NCBI GenBank assembly: GCA_050261915.1
Contig: JBLNDT010000011.1
Location: forward strand, 1 to 64,000
Direction of reading: 5' to 3'
Origin: UBA699 sp050261915
GTDB lineage: Bacteria > Bacillota > Clostridia > Clostridiales > Clostridiaceae
DNA: 64,000 nt
Within the stretch, counting starts at the first letter, position 1. Each line of letters opens with the position of its first letter. Shown in pieces: positions 54,113 to 62,521 of this stretch. Under the pieces are notes generated by a model. It was given only the letters and a program-made list of their open reading frames with translations. It was not told the DNA's origin and searched no databases. The position numbers and the translations under genes were made by a program.

Positions 54113-54859
54113 ATGGGTTCAGATGATATAAAACTACTTTTAAATGAAGTTAAGCATGGAAATATATCTGTTGAAGATGCTGTTTTAAAACTTGAAGATC
54201 TCCCATATAAGGACTTGGGATTTGCTAAGATTGACAATCACAGAGAGCTTAGAGTTGGATATCCTGAGGTGCTTTACTGTGCTGGAAAAACAGTGGATCA
54301 GATATGTGAAATAATAAAATTTATGGATACAAAAAACAATAATATTCTAGGCACAAGAGCAACCAAAGAAATGTATGAGGCTGTAAAAGAAATCTGCCCT
54401 AAAGCTCAATATAATGAGCTTGGCAAAACAATTACAATTAAAAATAAGGATATTATTCCAACTAGTTCATACATTGCTGTTGTTACAGCTGGTACTTCAG
54501 ACATGCCAGTTTCAGAAGAAGCAGCCGTTACAGCTGAAATTTTCGGCAACAAGGTTGAAAGAATAAACGATGTTGGTGTGGCAGGAATTCACAGATTATT
54601 AAACAGCCTTGAAATTATTAGAGGAGCTAAGGTTGTAGTGGCAGTAGCAGGGATGGAAGGAGCCCTGGCTAGTGTTATTGGAGGTCTTATTGATAAGCCT
54701 CTTATTGCAGTGCCCACAAGTGTTGGCTATGGTGCAAATTTCGGAGGACTTTCTGCTCTGCTTTCAATGCTTAATTCCTGTGCAAGCGGTACTAGTGTAG
54801 TAAATATAGATAACGGTTTTGGAGCTGGATACCTTGCAAGCATGATTAATAAGCTCTAA
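54113..54859 (+). CDS. larB: Pincer cofactor carboxylase LarB
   Basis: The ATG at 54113 gives 248 residues. The C-terminal half is PurE-like, with VVTAGTSDMPVSEEAAVTAE, GVAGIHRLL, VVAVAGMEGALASVIGGL and PTSVGYGANFGGLSALLSMLN. LarB carboxylates and hydrolyses nicotinic acid adenine dinucleotide in the first step of the nickel-pincer cofactor pathway. It starts one base after the larE stop and ends the operon. larA, the lactate racemase, is not in the window. Confidence 0.93.
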   Translation: MGSDDIKLLLNEVKHGNISVEDAVLKLEDLPYKDLGFAKIDNHRELRVGYPEVLYCAGKTVDQICEIIKFMDTKNNNILGTRATKEMYEAVKEICPKAQYNELGKTITIKNKDIIPTSSYIAVVTAGTSDMPVSEEAAVTAEIFGNKVERINDVGVAGIHRLLNSLEIIRGAKVVVAVAGMEGALASVIGGLIDKPLIAVPTSVGYGANFGGLSALLSMLNSCASGTSVVNIDNGFGAGYLASMINKL

Positions 54860-54862
54860 AAC

Positions 54863-56752
54863 TTATTTATTGAATTCAATTACAGTCTTAAAAAGATCTC
54901 CATCAATTTGAATATTTAACCTGCCACCTTCCATTTCCACAATGCTTTTTGCAATGGCAAGACCTAATCCAGACCCCTCAGTGCTTCTGGATTGATCCCC
55001 TCTTTTAAATCTTTCAAAAATTTCATCCACATCAAAATTCAATTCGAAAGCAGATATGTTCTTCATTATAATATATACTTTTCCATCCTCTTCAATTATA
55101 TCTATATAAACTCTTGTATTCTTTTGTGAATACTTTAATATATTACCAATGAGATTTTCAAAAACCCTCCAGGTTTTCTTTCCATCCAAGTTTAAATATA
55201 CTTTGTTTTCAGGATAACTTACTTTAAATTCAAGAGATGACTTTTCGATTTTCTCTTCAAATTCTGCAAGGGACTGATTCAGCAGTGAAACTACATCAAT
55301 CATCTCCATGTTTAGTTCTACTGAACCACTGGTTATTTTTGAAGCCTCAAAAAGATCTTCAATGATAACCTTAAGCCTCTGAGATTTCTTATCAAGTATA
55401 TTTACATATTCATTGATTTCTTCATTATTAACGGCTTTATGCTTAAGAAGGTCTATATAATTTATTATGGAAGTCAGTGGTGTTTTCAAGTCGTGGGAAA
55501 CATTTGTTATAAGTTCAGCCTTAAGCCTTTCACTCTTCATTTCGCTTTCTAGTGAATTTTTAAAGCTTTTTCTCATGTTGTTGATATTTTTGGCCAGTTG
55601 ATTCAAATTTCCGTGCTGCTTTTCTTCAATGGAAAAGTTCAAGTCCCCTGAAATTATCGCTTCAGTTCCTTTAAGTATTTTATTTAAATATCTAACATTG
55701 GATAAAATATACCTTGGAATAACAATTAGATATATAAGCACATAGGCAGTAATAAGAATGGTTAAAATAAAATTTTTATTATCAATTGATAATAAAAACG
55801 ACACCATGCTGAGTCCAAAAAAACCTGTTAAGATCATTACAATGTAAACCTTAAATTCCATACTTCTGTTATGATAATTTTCAATTAACCTTCTTATTAC
55901 CTTGCTGAAATAACCATTTTTCAGCTCTGCTTTTATTTCTTCTTTTCCTTTAGGCATAATCATAATGCAAATTATCATAAAAGCAGTATATATGGTAGTT
56001 ATAATTAACTTTAATAATTGATCCGCTCCAATTGGCTTATAAAAAAATGACATGTTAAATATGTAAAATATCATAAATACATTGTAAATAAAAAATACAA
56101 TAAGAGCTAAATCAATGGAAATCTTCCTATTTGGACACTTTATTTTAAATTTCATCCTTTTTAAAAACACAAGAGCAGCCAAAAATAAAAGTGCAGTAAT
56201 CCCTAAAATATAGCTTTCCTTTATAACCCTTAGTCTTATGGATAAATAGTAATTGTTCCCTTCAATTATTTCATTGTACCCCTTTGTATTATTCAGAACT
56301 ATTATGTAGCCCTCTGATTTTGTATTTCTAAGCCAATAGTTAACATCTGAATAATTACTGTCACCTATTATATAGGTCGGCAGCTTTAATGAATATAGAG
56401 CGCTTTCCTTAATATAAGAATTTATATCGGAAACGCCTTTAATATTTGTATATATTGCCTTGCCGCTATTATATACAATGTAATACTTCAAAGCAGGCTT
56501 GCTGTCCATGTATTTTTTTATGCTAATTGGATCATAACCCTCCTTGTCAATTTCAGTGTTTAATTTAATGGCACTTTCAAGATAGTTTGCCGCTTCACTT
56601 TTAAATTGAATGCTGCTAAAGTAGTAGTTTTTATTAAAGTAACCCCTGTTCTTAACAATATCCGCACCTAAAATCATACTTGCAGCTAAGGTTATTGATG
56701 CGGCAAAAAATAAAAGTATAAAATATATCTTATTTCTCGATTTTATATCCAA
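54863..56752 (-). CDS. Multi-pass sensor histidine kinase
   Basis: The 629-residue protein has a first membrane helix (about 8-28), an external region to about 175, then about five more helices up to about 350 and a HAMP-like linker. The dimerisation and phosphoacceptor box is NVSHDLKTPLTSIINYIDLL (His about 420). The ATP-binding domain has the N-box ENLIGNILKYS and SEGSGLGLAIAKSIVEMEGG. It overlaps the response regulator gene by 23 bases, so the pair is translated together. The stimulus is not evident. Confidence 0.92.
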   Translation of the reverse strand: MDIKSRNKIYFILLFFAASITLAASMILGADIVKNRGYFNKNYYFSSIQFKSEAANYLESAIKLNTEIDKEGYDPISIKKYMDSKPALKYYIVYNSGKAIYTNIKGVSDINSYIKESALYSLKLPTYIIGDSNYSDVNYWLRNTKSEGYIIVLNNTKGYNEIIEGNNYYLSIRLRVIKESYILGITALLFLAALVFLKRMKFKIKCPNRKISIDLALIVFFIYNVFMIFYIFNMSFFYKPIGADQLLKLIITTIYTAFMIICIMIMPKGKEEIKAELKNGYFSKVIRRLIENYHNRSMEFKVYIVMILTGFFGLSMVSFLLSIDNKNFILTILITAYVLIYLIVIPRYILSNVRYLNKILKGTEAIISGDLNFSIEEKQHGNLNQLAKNINNMRKSFKNSLESEMKSERLKAELITNVSHDLKTPLTSIINYIDLLKHKAVNNEEINEYVNILDKKSQRLKVIIEDLFEASKITSGSVELNMEMIDVVSLLNQSLAEFEEKIEKSSLEFKVSYPENKVYLNLDGKKTWRVFENLIGNILKYSQKNTRVYIDIIEEDGKVYIIMKNISAFELNFDVDEIFERFKRGDQSRSTEGSGLGLAIAKSIVEMEGGRLNIQIDGDLFKTVIEFNK

Positions 56753-57419
56753 TTCCCCACACCACCTTTAAATATTTCGGGTCTTTTGGGTTTATTTCTA
56801 TTTTCTCCCTTATCCTTCTTATATGAACAGCAACAGTATTATCCGAATTAAAATAGGGCTCCCTCCATGCCTTTTCATATATTTGCTCAATGGAAAAAAC
56901 AGTGCCCATGTTCTCCATAAGCAACTCAAGTATTCTATATTCTATTGATGTTAAACGAACTTCTTTTCCTTCTACTGTGACAAGTTTTGTGCTCTTATTT
57001 AAAACCAAGCCTCTTAAACTAATTTCATCTTCACTTTTATTATAGTTTCCAAGATTCACATATCTTCTCAATTGAGATTTAGTTCTTGCAATTAATTCCA
57101 AAGGATTAAATGGTTTTGTTATGTAGTCATCTGCACCTATGTTTAATCCCATTACCTTATCTGTATCTTCTGATTTTGCAGATAAAATTATAATTGGTAT
57201 ATTCTTGCTTTTTCTTATGTTAATAGTTGCTTGTATTCCATCCATTTTAGGCATCATTATATCCATTAATATTAAATGAATCTCATTTTCCTCCAATAGG
57301 CTTAAGGCTTCTAACCCGTCTGCTGCCTTAAACACATTCATCCCCTGGTCTCTTAAATATATTTCAATGGCATTTCGTATTTCTTCATCATCGTCCACAA
57401 CTAAAATATTATACTGCAC
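56730..57419 (-). CDS. OmpR-family response regulator
   Basis: The GTG at 57419 is 7 bases after GGGTGG and gives 229 residues; a GTG six codons upstream (57437) is possible but lacks a site. The receiver domain has ILVVDDDEEI (acidic pocket), LILMDIMMPKMDG (phosphorylated Asp about 52), the conserved Ser and Lys (IILSAKSED, ITKPFNP). The winged-helix output domain ends in YLKVVWGIGYKI. It pairs with the downstream kinase. Confidence 0.94.
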   Translation of the reverse strand: MQYNILVVDDDEEIRNAIEIYLRDQGMNVFKAADGLEALSLLEENEIHLILMDIMMPKMDGIQATINIRKSKNIPIIILSAKSEDTDKVMGLNIGADDYITKPFNPLELIARTKSQLRRYVNLGNYNKSEDEISLRGLVLNKSTKLVTVEGKEVRLTSIEYRILELLMENMGTVFSIEQIYEKAWREPYFNSDNTVAVHIRRIREKIEINPKDPKYLKVVWGIGYKIEK

Positions 57420-57578
57420 CTTAATCCCACCCTTCACATAAATTATACCATGTTAAGCTTAGTTTTTTTGAGATTAAATTTATTAAGAATTTATTAACTG
57501 CTTATTTTAAATTTAATATTTATTTTGAAAAATGAAAGCGTATACATAAATTCTTTTAAAAAAAATTAATAAAAAGTG

Positions 57579-57607
57579 TTGACATTATAAAAAATACATG
57601 ATAAATT
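57579..57607 (+). promoter_or_regulatory. Promoter of the ilvC T-box unit
   Basis: TTGACA (57579-57584) and TAAATT (57602-57607) have a 17-base spacer. The same two hexamers with the same spacing occur before the leu T-boxes at 60482. Confidence 0.75.
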
Positions 57608-57611
57608 GATT

Positions 57612-57835
57612 AAAATAATAAATGCATTGACGAGGAAGAGTAAGAAGGTCAGAACTTTTAAAGAGAGTGGGGTTAGGTGAAAGCCCACAAAGGGATAAAT
57701 TCTGAAAATCACCTCCGAGCAGCAGGCTGAATATTAGTAAGCCACGCCGGCAAAGCCGTTAAAAGTTTGAGTAATAAAATGGGTGGTACCGCGAGCAGAC
57801 TTCGCCCCAATCTGGGTTGAGTCTGTTTTTTTTAT
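57612..57835 (+). promoter_or_regulatory. T-box leader (Ile) for ilvC
   Basis: The core GGGTGGTACCGCG is at 57781-57793, followed by a terminator (AGCAGACT with AGTCTGTT) and an eight-T run ending near 57833. The specifier region CTGAAAATCACC gives ATC (57708-57710), Ile. Low charged tRNA-Ile should open ilvC, matching the pathway. Confidence 0.93.
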
Positions 57836-57935
57836 GCAAAATTTTAAACCGCCCGCAAAAATTGCATGTAATCACTAGTGAAATTTTAATATGCAGAATA
57901 TTTTGGCAAAACAACAAATTATATGGAGGTTCAAT

Positions 57936-58940
57936 ATGGCAAAACTATATTATGATAATGACGCAGATTTAAAATTATTTCAAGGAAAGAAAGTAGCCGT
58001 TATTGGTTATGGAAGTCAAGGGCATGCACATGCTCTAAACATGAAGGATAACGGAGTGGATGTTGTTGTTGGTCTTTATGAAGGCAGTAAATCATGGAAA
58101 AGAGCTGAAGCTGCAGGTCTTGAAGTTGATGAAGTAAGCAGTGCTGTCAGCAAATCAGATTTCGTAATGGTTCTTATTCCAGATGAAAAACAAGCAAAAT
58201 TGTACAAGGAAAAAATTGAGCCAAATTTAACACCTGAAAAGTCTTTAATTTTTGCACACGGGTTCAATATTCATTTTGGTCAAATCCTCCCTCCTGCTGA
58301 TGTAGATGTATTCATGGTAGCACCAAAGGGACCAGGACATACAGTTAGAAGCCAGTTTACTGAAGGCGCCGGAGTTCCTTGCTTAATTGCAGTACATCAA
58401 GACTTTACAGGAAAGGCTAAAGAAAATGCTCTTGCATATGCAAAAGCAATTGGAGGAACCAGAGCTGGAGTTCTAGAAACCACCTTCAAGGAAGAAACAG
58501 AAACAGACTTGTTTGGTGAGCAGGCAGTACTTTGCGGAGGAGTTACTGAACTAATTAAAGCAGGTTTTGATACCTTGGTTGCAGCGGGATACCAGCCTGA
58601 AAGCGCATATTTTGAATGCTGCCATGAAATGAAACTTATCGTGGATCTTATGAACCAGGGCGGATTAAGCACAATGAGATATTCTATCAGCGATACAGCT
58701 GAATATGGTGACTATGTAACAGGAAAAAGGATTATAACTGAAGATACAAGAAAGGAAATGAAAAAAGTACTTTCAGAAATTCAGGACGGAACCTTTGCAA
58801 AGAACTGGTTAGTTGAAAACCAGGTAGGAAGACCATACTTCAATTCAGTTAGAAGAATGGAAAAGGAGCACCTAATTGAAAAGGTTGGGGCTGAGCTAAG
58901 AGAAATGATGCCTTTTGTTAAGAAAAATAAAGTTGAATAA
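57936..58940 (+). CDS. ilvC: Ketol-acid reductoisomerase
   Basis: The ATG at 57936 follows GGAGG; the frame open from 57891 lacks a site. The product has 334 residues, the short class I form. The N-terminal Rossmann part has VAVIGYGSQGHAHALNMKDNG and the loop YEGSKSWKRAEAAG. The metal-binding domain has ETETDLFGEQAVLCGG (Mg-binding Asp and Glu) and YECCHEMKLIVDLM. It converts acetolactate or acetohydroxybutyrate for valine, leucine and isoleucine. An Ile T-box precedes it, and a second one separates it from ilvE. Confidence 0.97.
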   Translation: MAKLYYDNDADLKLFQGKKVAVIGYGSQGHAHALNMKDNGVDVVVGLYEGSKSWKRAEAAGLEVDEVSSAVSKSDFVMVLIPDEKQAKLYKEKIEPNLTPEKSLIFAHGFNIHFGQILPPADVDVFMVAPKGPGHTVRSQFTEGAGVPCLIAVHQDFTGKAKENALAYAKAIGGTRAGVLETTFKEETETDLFGEQAVLCGGVTELIKAGFDTLVAAGYQPESAYFECCHEMKLIVDLMNQGGLSTMRYSISDTAEYGDYVTGKRIITEDTRKEMKKVLSEIQDGTFAKNWLVENQVGRPYFNSVRRMEKEHLIEKVGAELREMMPFVKKNKVE

Positions 58941-58944
58941 TACT

Positions 58945-59182
58945 CGTTGATGGAAAAAGTAAAAATCAATGTATGGAATAAAGAGAACCGGGTTTGGTGA
59001 GAAACGGCTTCCATAGGATTTTGAAGATCATTCCAGAGAGCATGAGCAGAAAATAAGTAAGTTCATGAGGGTTCACCCTATATAGTGATTCAATGAGGTC
59101 ATTTAATTATGATGAATTTGGGTGGTACCACGGAGGCAAGCCTTTCGTCCCTGTATATACAAGGATGAAAGGCTTATTTTTT
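58945..59182 (+). promoter_or_regulatory. T-box leader (Ile) between ilvC and ilvE
   Basis: The core reads GGGTGGTACCACGG (59120-59133), a slight variant, followed by the terminator AAGCCTTTC/GAAAGGCTT and a T run. The specifier region TTGAAGATCATT gives ATC (59027-59029), Ile. The leader starts within a few bases of the ilvC stop. No promoter is evident between them, so it may act as a second attenuator on the ilvC transcript. Confidence 0.9.
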
Positions 59183-59201
59183 ATAAATCGGGAGGAATAA
59201 A

Positions 59202-60122
59202 ATGGAAAAATCATACGTTTTTTATCAAGGTGAAATTGTTGAAGAAAAAGAAGTAAGTATTAGCATTAGATGTAAAGCCTTCAATTATGGCTTGGCTGTA
59301 TTTGAAGGAATTAGGGCATATTGGGATGGCGAAGAGGAACAATTGTTTGTATTCAGGATGAAAGAGCATTATGACAGACTGCTCCAATCCTGTAAAACCA
59401 CATATATAAACATTCCTTATACATCAGAAGAACTGAGTAATTATACAGTTGAACTTCTTAGGAAAAATAACTTTAAAGGAACAACTTATATAAGACCAGT
59501 GGCCTTTAAGGGTTCAGATGCTTTAGCCCCTACCCTTTTAGATGATGACAACAGGGTGATTATTTACTGCCAGCCCCTTGGAAGCTACACAGGAAAAGAT
59601 GAACTAAGGGTTGCTGTAAGCTCCTGGACCAGACTTGAAGACAACATGCTCCCTCCAAGAACAAAAGCCAGTGCAGCATATATGAATTCAGGGTTGGCAT
59701 CCCTGGAGGTTGTTCAAAATGGTTTTGATGAAGCAATATTTTTAACTAAGGATGGTCATGTCTGCGAAGGACCTGGTGAGAATATCTTCTTGGTTAAAAA
59801 CGGAAAACTGATAACCCCTTCTGTATCTGAAAACATCCTTGAAGGCATAACAAGAAACACTGTAATGCTGCTGGCAAAAGAAGAGCTTGGAATGGAAGTT
59901 ATTGAGCGAAGAGTTTCAAGAACAGAACTCTACAATTCAGAAGAAGTATTCTTCAGCGGAACAGCAATGGAAGTTACTTCAGTGGTAGAAGTTGACAGAA
60001 GAAAAGTAGGCACAGGTCACCAAGGTGAAACCTGTAAGAAAATAAAAGATTTATTCTTTGGATTAACCACAGGGAAAAATGAAAAATACGCACATTACTG
60101 TACCCCAGTATATAAAAAGTAA
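59202..60122 (+). CDS. ilvE: Branched-chain amino acid aminotransferase
   Basis: The 306-residue fold-type IV PLP enzyme has YGLAVFEGIRAYW, the RTKASAAYMNSGLA segment with the catalytic Lys (about 150), GHVCEGPGENIF, and EVFFSGTAMEVTSVVEVDRR. It transaminates 2-keto acids to leucine, isoleucine and valine. GGGAGGAAT lies before the ATG. It is behind an Ile T-box and is followed by two microprotein genes without a terminator between. Confidence 0.96.
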   Translation: MEKSYVFYQGEIVEEKEVSISIRCKAFNYGLAVFEGIRAYWDGEEEQLFVFRMKEHYDRLLQSCKTTYINIPYTSEELSNYTVELLRKNNFKGTTYIRPVAFKGSDALAPTLLDDDNRVIIYCQPLGSYTGKDELRVAVSSWTRLEDNMLPPRTKASAAYMNSGLASLEVVQNGFDEAIFLTKDGHVCEGPGENIFLVKNGKLITPSVSENILEGITRNTVMLLAKEELGMEVIERRVSRTELYNSEEVFFSGTAMEVTSVVEVDRRKVGTGHQGETCKKIKDLFFGLTTGKNEKYAHYCTPVYKK

Positions 60123-60142
60123 TTTATTAGGAGGAATTTAAT

Positions 60143-60289
60143 ATGAAAAATAATAGAAATTTTAAAGAGGAAAATAACAATTCAAAGGTTCACGCAGGCG
60201 GCAGAGATTACTATGAATACTTAAAAAGCATGAAAAATGATAACCCATTTGAAGTTGAAGAATATGCTGCGGCATTTATAACATTATAA
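60143..60289 (+). CDS. Microprotein 1 of the ilv/leu family (48 aa)
   Basis: This gene is short, 48 residues, with TAGGAGG 7 bases before the ATG and 20 bases behind ilvE. A polar N-terminus leads to the core AGGRDYYEYLKSMK (residues about 18-31), an acidic linker and the end EEYAAAFITL. The core and end recur in the genes at 60312 and 61042. It contains no run of Ile, Leu or Val codons and no signal peptide or membrane helix. The function is unknown. Confidence 0.8.
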   Translation: MKNNRNFKEENNNSKVHAGGRDYYEYLKSMKNDNPFEVEEYAAAFITL

Positions 60290-60311
60290 AAATAATAAGG
60301 AGGATTTAATT

Positions 60312-60452
60312 ATGAAAAATGAAGTAAAAAAATCAAGAGAAGAGTATAATAATTCATTAGTTGCTGGAGGAAAAGAATACTACGGATACCTTAAAGACTT
60401 GAAAAAGGATACAGATAGCGACGAATACTCAGCATCCTTCATGACCTTTTAA
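60312..60452 (+). CDS. Microprotein 2 of the ilv/leu family (46 aa)
   Basis: 46 residues; AAGGAGG precedes the ATG by about 7 bases, and the gene starts 22 bases after microprotein 1. The core is AGGKEYYGYLKDLKK and the end is DEYSASFMTF. It shares with the third copy the codons for EYSASFM up to silent changes. It probably belongs to the ilvE transcript. The next promoter (60482) starts the leu leader. Confidence 0.82.
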   Translation: MKNEVKKSREEYNNSLVAGGKEYYGYLKDLKKDTDSDEYSASFMTF

Positions 60453-60481
60453 AAAAAATAAATATATTTTTCAAAATACTA

Positions 60482-60510
60482 TTGACATAATCTTTTAAAT
60501 GTTGTAAATT
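60482..60510 (+). promoter_or_regulatory. Promoter of the leu T-box unit
   Basis: TTGACA (60482-60487) and TAAATT (60505-60510) have a 17-base spacer, about 20 bases before the first Leu T-box. Confidence 0.78.
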
Positions 60511-60529
60511 ATTAAACAATATATAAAAA

Positions 60530-60736
60530 CTATGACAGGGACAAGTAAGTATGGTAAATGTTTCAAAGAGAACGGGGCTTGGTGGAAACCCGTAAACATT
60601 CCTATTGAAACTCACCCTTAAGTTGCAGGCTGAATCAAGTAAGCTGTGCCGGCATTGCCGTTATTAAATTAAGTTATAAATTTGGGTGGTACCGCGACAC
60701 ATTTCTCGCCCCATGAGGAATGTGTCTTTTTTATTA
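60530..60736 (+). promoter_or_regulatory. T-box leader A (Leu), first of a tandem pair
   Basis: The core GGGTGGTACCGCG is at 60684-60696. The terminator arms ACACATT/AATGTGT with a T run lie at 60697-60735. The specifier region TTGAAACTCACC gives CTC (60611-60613), Leu. The 3' half is almost identical to leader B, 231 bases downstream. Confidence 0.93.
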
Positions 60737-60970
60737 TCCAAAATTAAATATGTACAAAAAGCTATGACAGGATCAAGTAAATGTGCCTATGTTTTAAAGA
60801 GAGTGGGGTCTGGTGGAAACCCATAAATATGCATGTTGAAACTCACCCTTAAGCTGCAGGCTGAATCAAGTAAGCTGCGCCGGCATTGCCGTTATTAAAT
60901 TAAGTTATAAATTTGGGTGGTACCGCGACAGTCTTCTCGCCCCAAGAGAGAAGGACTGTCTTTTTTATTT
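60534..60970 (+). repeat. Tandem duplication of the Leu T-box
   Basis: Two copies of about 200 bases differ mainly in stem I loops and terminator arms, while the specifier loop, the GCAGGCTGAATCAAGTAAGC region and everything from there to the core are nearly identical. This points to a recent duplication. The period is 231 bases (core to core). Confidence 0.9.
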
Positions 60971-60972
60971 CA
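60765..60972 (+). promoter_or_regulatory. T-box leader B (Leu), second of a tandem pair
   Basis: The core GGGTGGTACCGCG is at 60915-60927. The terminator arms GACAGTC/GACTGTC with a T run end near 60968. The specifier region TTGAAACTCACC gives CTC (60842-60844), Leu. No promoter is evident between leaders A and B, so both should act in series on one transcript before microprotein 3 and leuC. Confidence 0.93.
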
Positions 60973-61041
60973 AAAATTATTTTTCATCTGGCCAGTGAAA
61001 AATAAAAATATAAATTAAAAAAATTTAAGGAGGAAATTACA

Positions 61042-61218
61042 ATGACAAGAAATTCAAATATGATAGAATCTTCAAATTCAAGAAATATGGGAGAAAATAT
61101 AAGAACAAGCACTTCAGTATATTCTGGAGGAAAAGAATACTATCAGCATTTAAGAGATATGAAAAGTGAAAATTCAAGTGAGAGCTGTGAATATTCCGCA
61201 TCATTCATGATGTTCTAA
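61042..61218 (+). CDS. Microprotein 3 of the ilv/leu family (58 aa)
   Basis: 58 residues; AAGGAGG lies 8 bases before the ATG. The Ser/Asn-rich N-terminal extension is longer than in the other two, followed by the core SGGKEYYQHLRDMK and the end CEYSASFMMF. One Cys is present just before the conserved Glu-Tyr. It is the first gene behind the tandem Leu T-boxes, 37 bases before leuC, so it should be made under leucine starvation. The function is unknown. Confidence 0.82.
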   Translation: MTRNSNMIESSNSRNMGENIRTSTSVYSGGKEYYQHLRDMKSENSSESCEYSASFMMF

Positions 61219-61255
61219 AAAATTATTTTAACAGAGCTTAAAAGGAGGCAGTTAA

Positions 61256-62521
61256 ATGGGAATGACAATGACCCAAAAGATTTTGGCAGCACACTCTGGT
61301 ACAGATATTGTTAAACCAGGTCAGTTAATAAAAGCTAAGCTTGATCTGGTATTAGGAAATGATATTACAACACCAGTTGCAATTAAGGAATTTGACAAAA
61401 TAGGTTTTGATAAAGTTTTTGACAAAAAGAAAATTGCTATTGTTCCAGACCACTTCACCCCTAACAAAGATATAAAATCTGCAGAGCAATGCAAATGCTG
61501 CAGAGAGTTTGCTCATAAAATGGAAATAGAAAATTATTTTGAAATTGGCGAAATGGGGATTGAACATGCATTAATCCCTGAAAAAGGTCTTGCAGTTCCA
61601 GGGGATGTTATTATAGGTGCAGACTCCCACACCTGCACCTATGGAGCCCTGGGAGCCTTCTCCACAGGAATTGGAAGTACTGATATGGGAGCTGGAATGG
61701 CTACCGGAGAAGCTTGGTTTAAGGTGCCTGAAGCAATTAAGTTTGAACTTTCCGGCAAGCTTTCCAAATGGGTCAGCGGCAAAGATGTAATACTTCATAT
61801 TATAGGCAAAATAGGTGTGGACGGTGCCCTTTATAAATCTATGGAATTCACAGGTGAAGGACTTTCAAACCTTTCCATGGACGATAGATTCACCATGGCA
61901 AATATGGCAATTGAAGCAGGTGCAAAAAATGGTATTTTCGAAGTTGACGAAAAAACAATAGATTATATTAAGGAGCATTCAAAACGAGATTATAAAATAT
62001 ACAAGGCAGATAGTGATGCAGTTTACTCTGAAACAATTAATATTGACCTGTCTAAGATAAGACCTACTGTCTCCTTCCCCCATATTCCAGATAATACAAG
62101 AACCATCGATAAGGTTGGAACAGTAAATATTGATCAGGTTGTTATCGGTTCCTGCACAAATGGAAGAATAGATGATTTAAGAGCTGCAGCTTCGGTTTTA
62201 AAAGGAAGAAAAGTAAATAAAAACGTAAGGACTATAATATTTCCTGCAACTCAAAAAATATATCTTCAGGCTATTAGAGAAGGCCTTATCGAAATATTCA
62301 TAGAGGCCGGAGCAGTGGTAAGCACTCCAACCTGTGGTCCTTGTCTTGGAGGACATATGGGAGTACTTGCAGCAGGTGAAAGAGCAGTTGCCACTACCAA
62401 CAGAAACTTTGTAGGAAGAATGGGACACCCGGAAAGCGAAGTATACCTGGCAAGTCCTGCAGTTGCTGCAGCATCAGCTGTTACAGGAAAAATTTCATCA
62501 CCTGAGGAGGTAGTGCTTTGA
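61256..62521 (+). CDS. leuC: 3-isopropylmalate dehydratase large subunit
   Basis: The 421-residue aconitase-family protein has GADSHTCTYGALGAFSTGIGSTD, and the Fe-S cysteines in VVIGSCTNGRIDDLR and TPTCGPCLGGHMG. The length fits the short (type 2) LeuC. With LeuD it isomerises 2- to 3-isopropylmalate. AAGGAGG precedes the ATG by 7 bases. It is behind the Leu T-boxes and microprotein 3; leuA is not in front of it. It overlaps leuD by 4 bases. Confidence 0.97.
   Translation: MGMTMTQKILAAHSGTDIVKPGQLIKAKLDLVLGNDITTPVAIKEFDKIGFDKVFDKKKIAIVPDHFTPNKDIKSAEQCKCCREFAHKMEIENYFEIGEMGIEHALIPEKGLAVPGDVIIGADSHTCTYGALGAFSTGIGSTDMGAGMATGEAWFKVPEAIKFELSGKLSKWVSGKDVILHIIGKIGVDGALYKSMEFTGEGLSNLSMDDRFTMANMAIEAGAKNGIFEVDEKTIDYIKEHSKRDYKIYKADSDAVYSETINIDLSKIRPTVSFPHIPDNTRTIDKVGTVNIDQVVIGSCTNGRIDDLRAAASVLKGRKVNKNVRTIIFPATQKIYLQAIREGLIEIFIEAGAVVSTPTCGPCLGGHMGVLAAGERAVATTNRNFVGRMGHPESEVYLASPAVAAASAVTGKISSPEEVVL

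Noticed and set aside
54842..54870. Terminator between larB and the sensor kinase gene
   Set aside because: Only a 6-bp A/T-rich stem (AATAAG/CTTATT) with an 8-base loop can be drawn, too weak to call.
60530..60972. Possible CRISPR or other repeat array
   Set aside because: There are only two copies of about 200 bases, and both are complete Leu T-box leaders with specifier, core and terminator.
60143..61218. Leader peptides for attenuation of ilv/leu genes
   Set aside because: The three microproteins have no runs of Leu, Ile or Val codons, share a conserved non-repetitive core, and T-boxes already provide attenuation.
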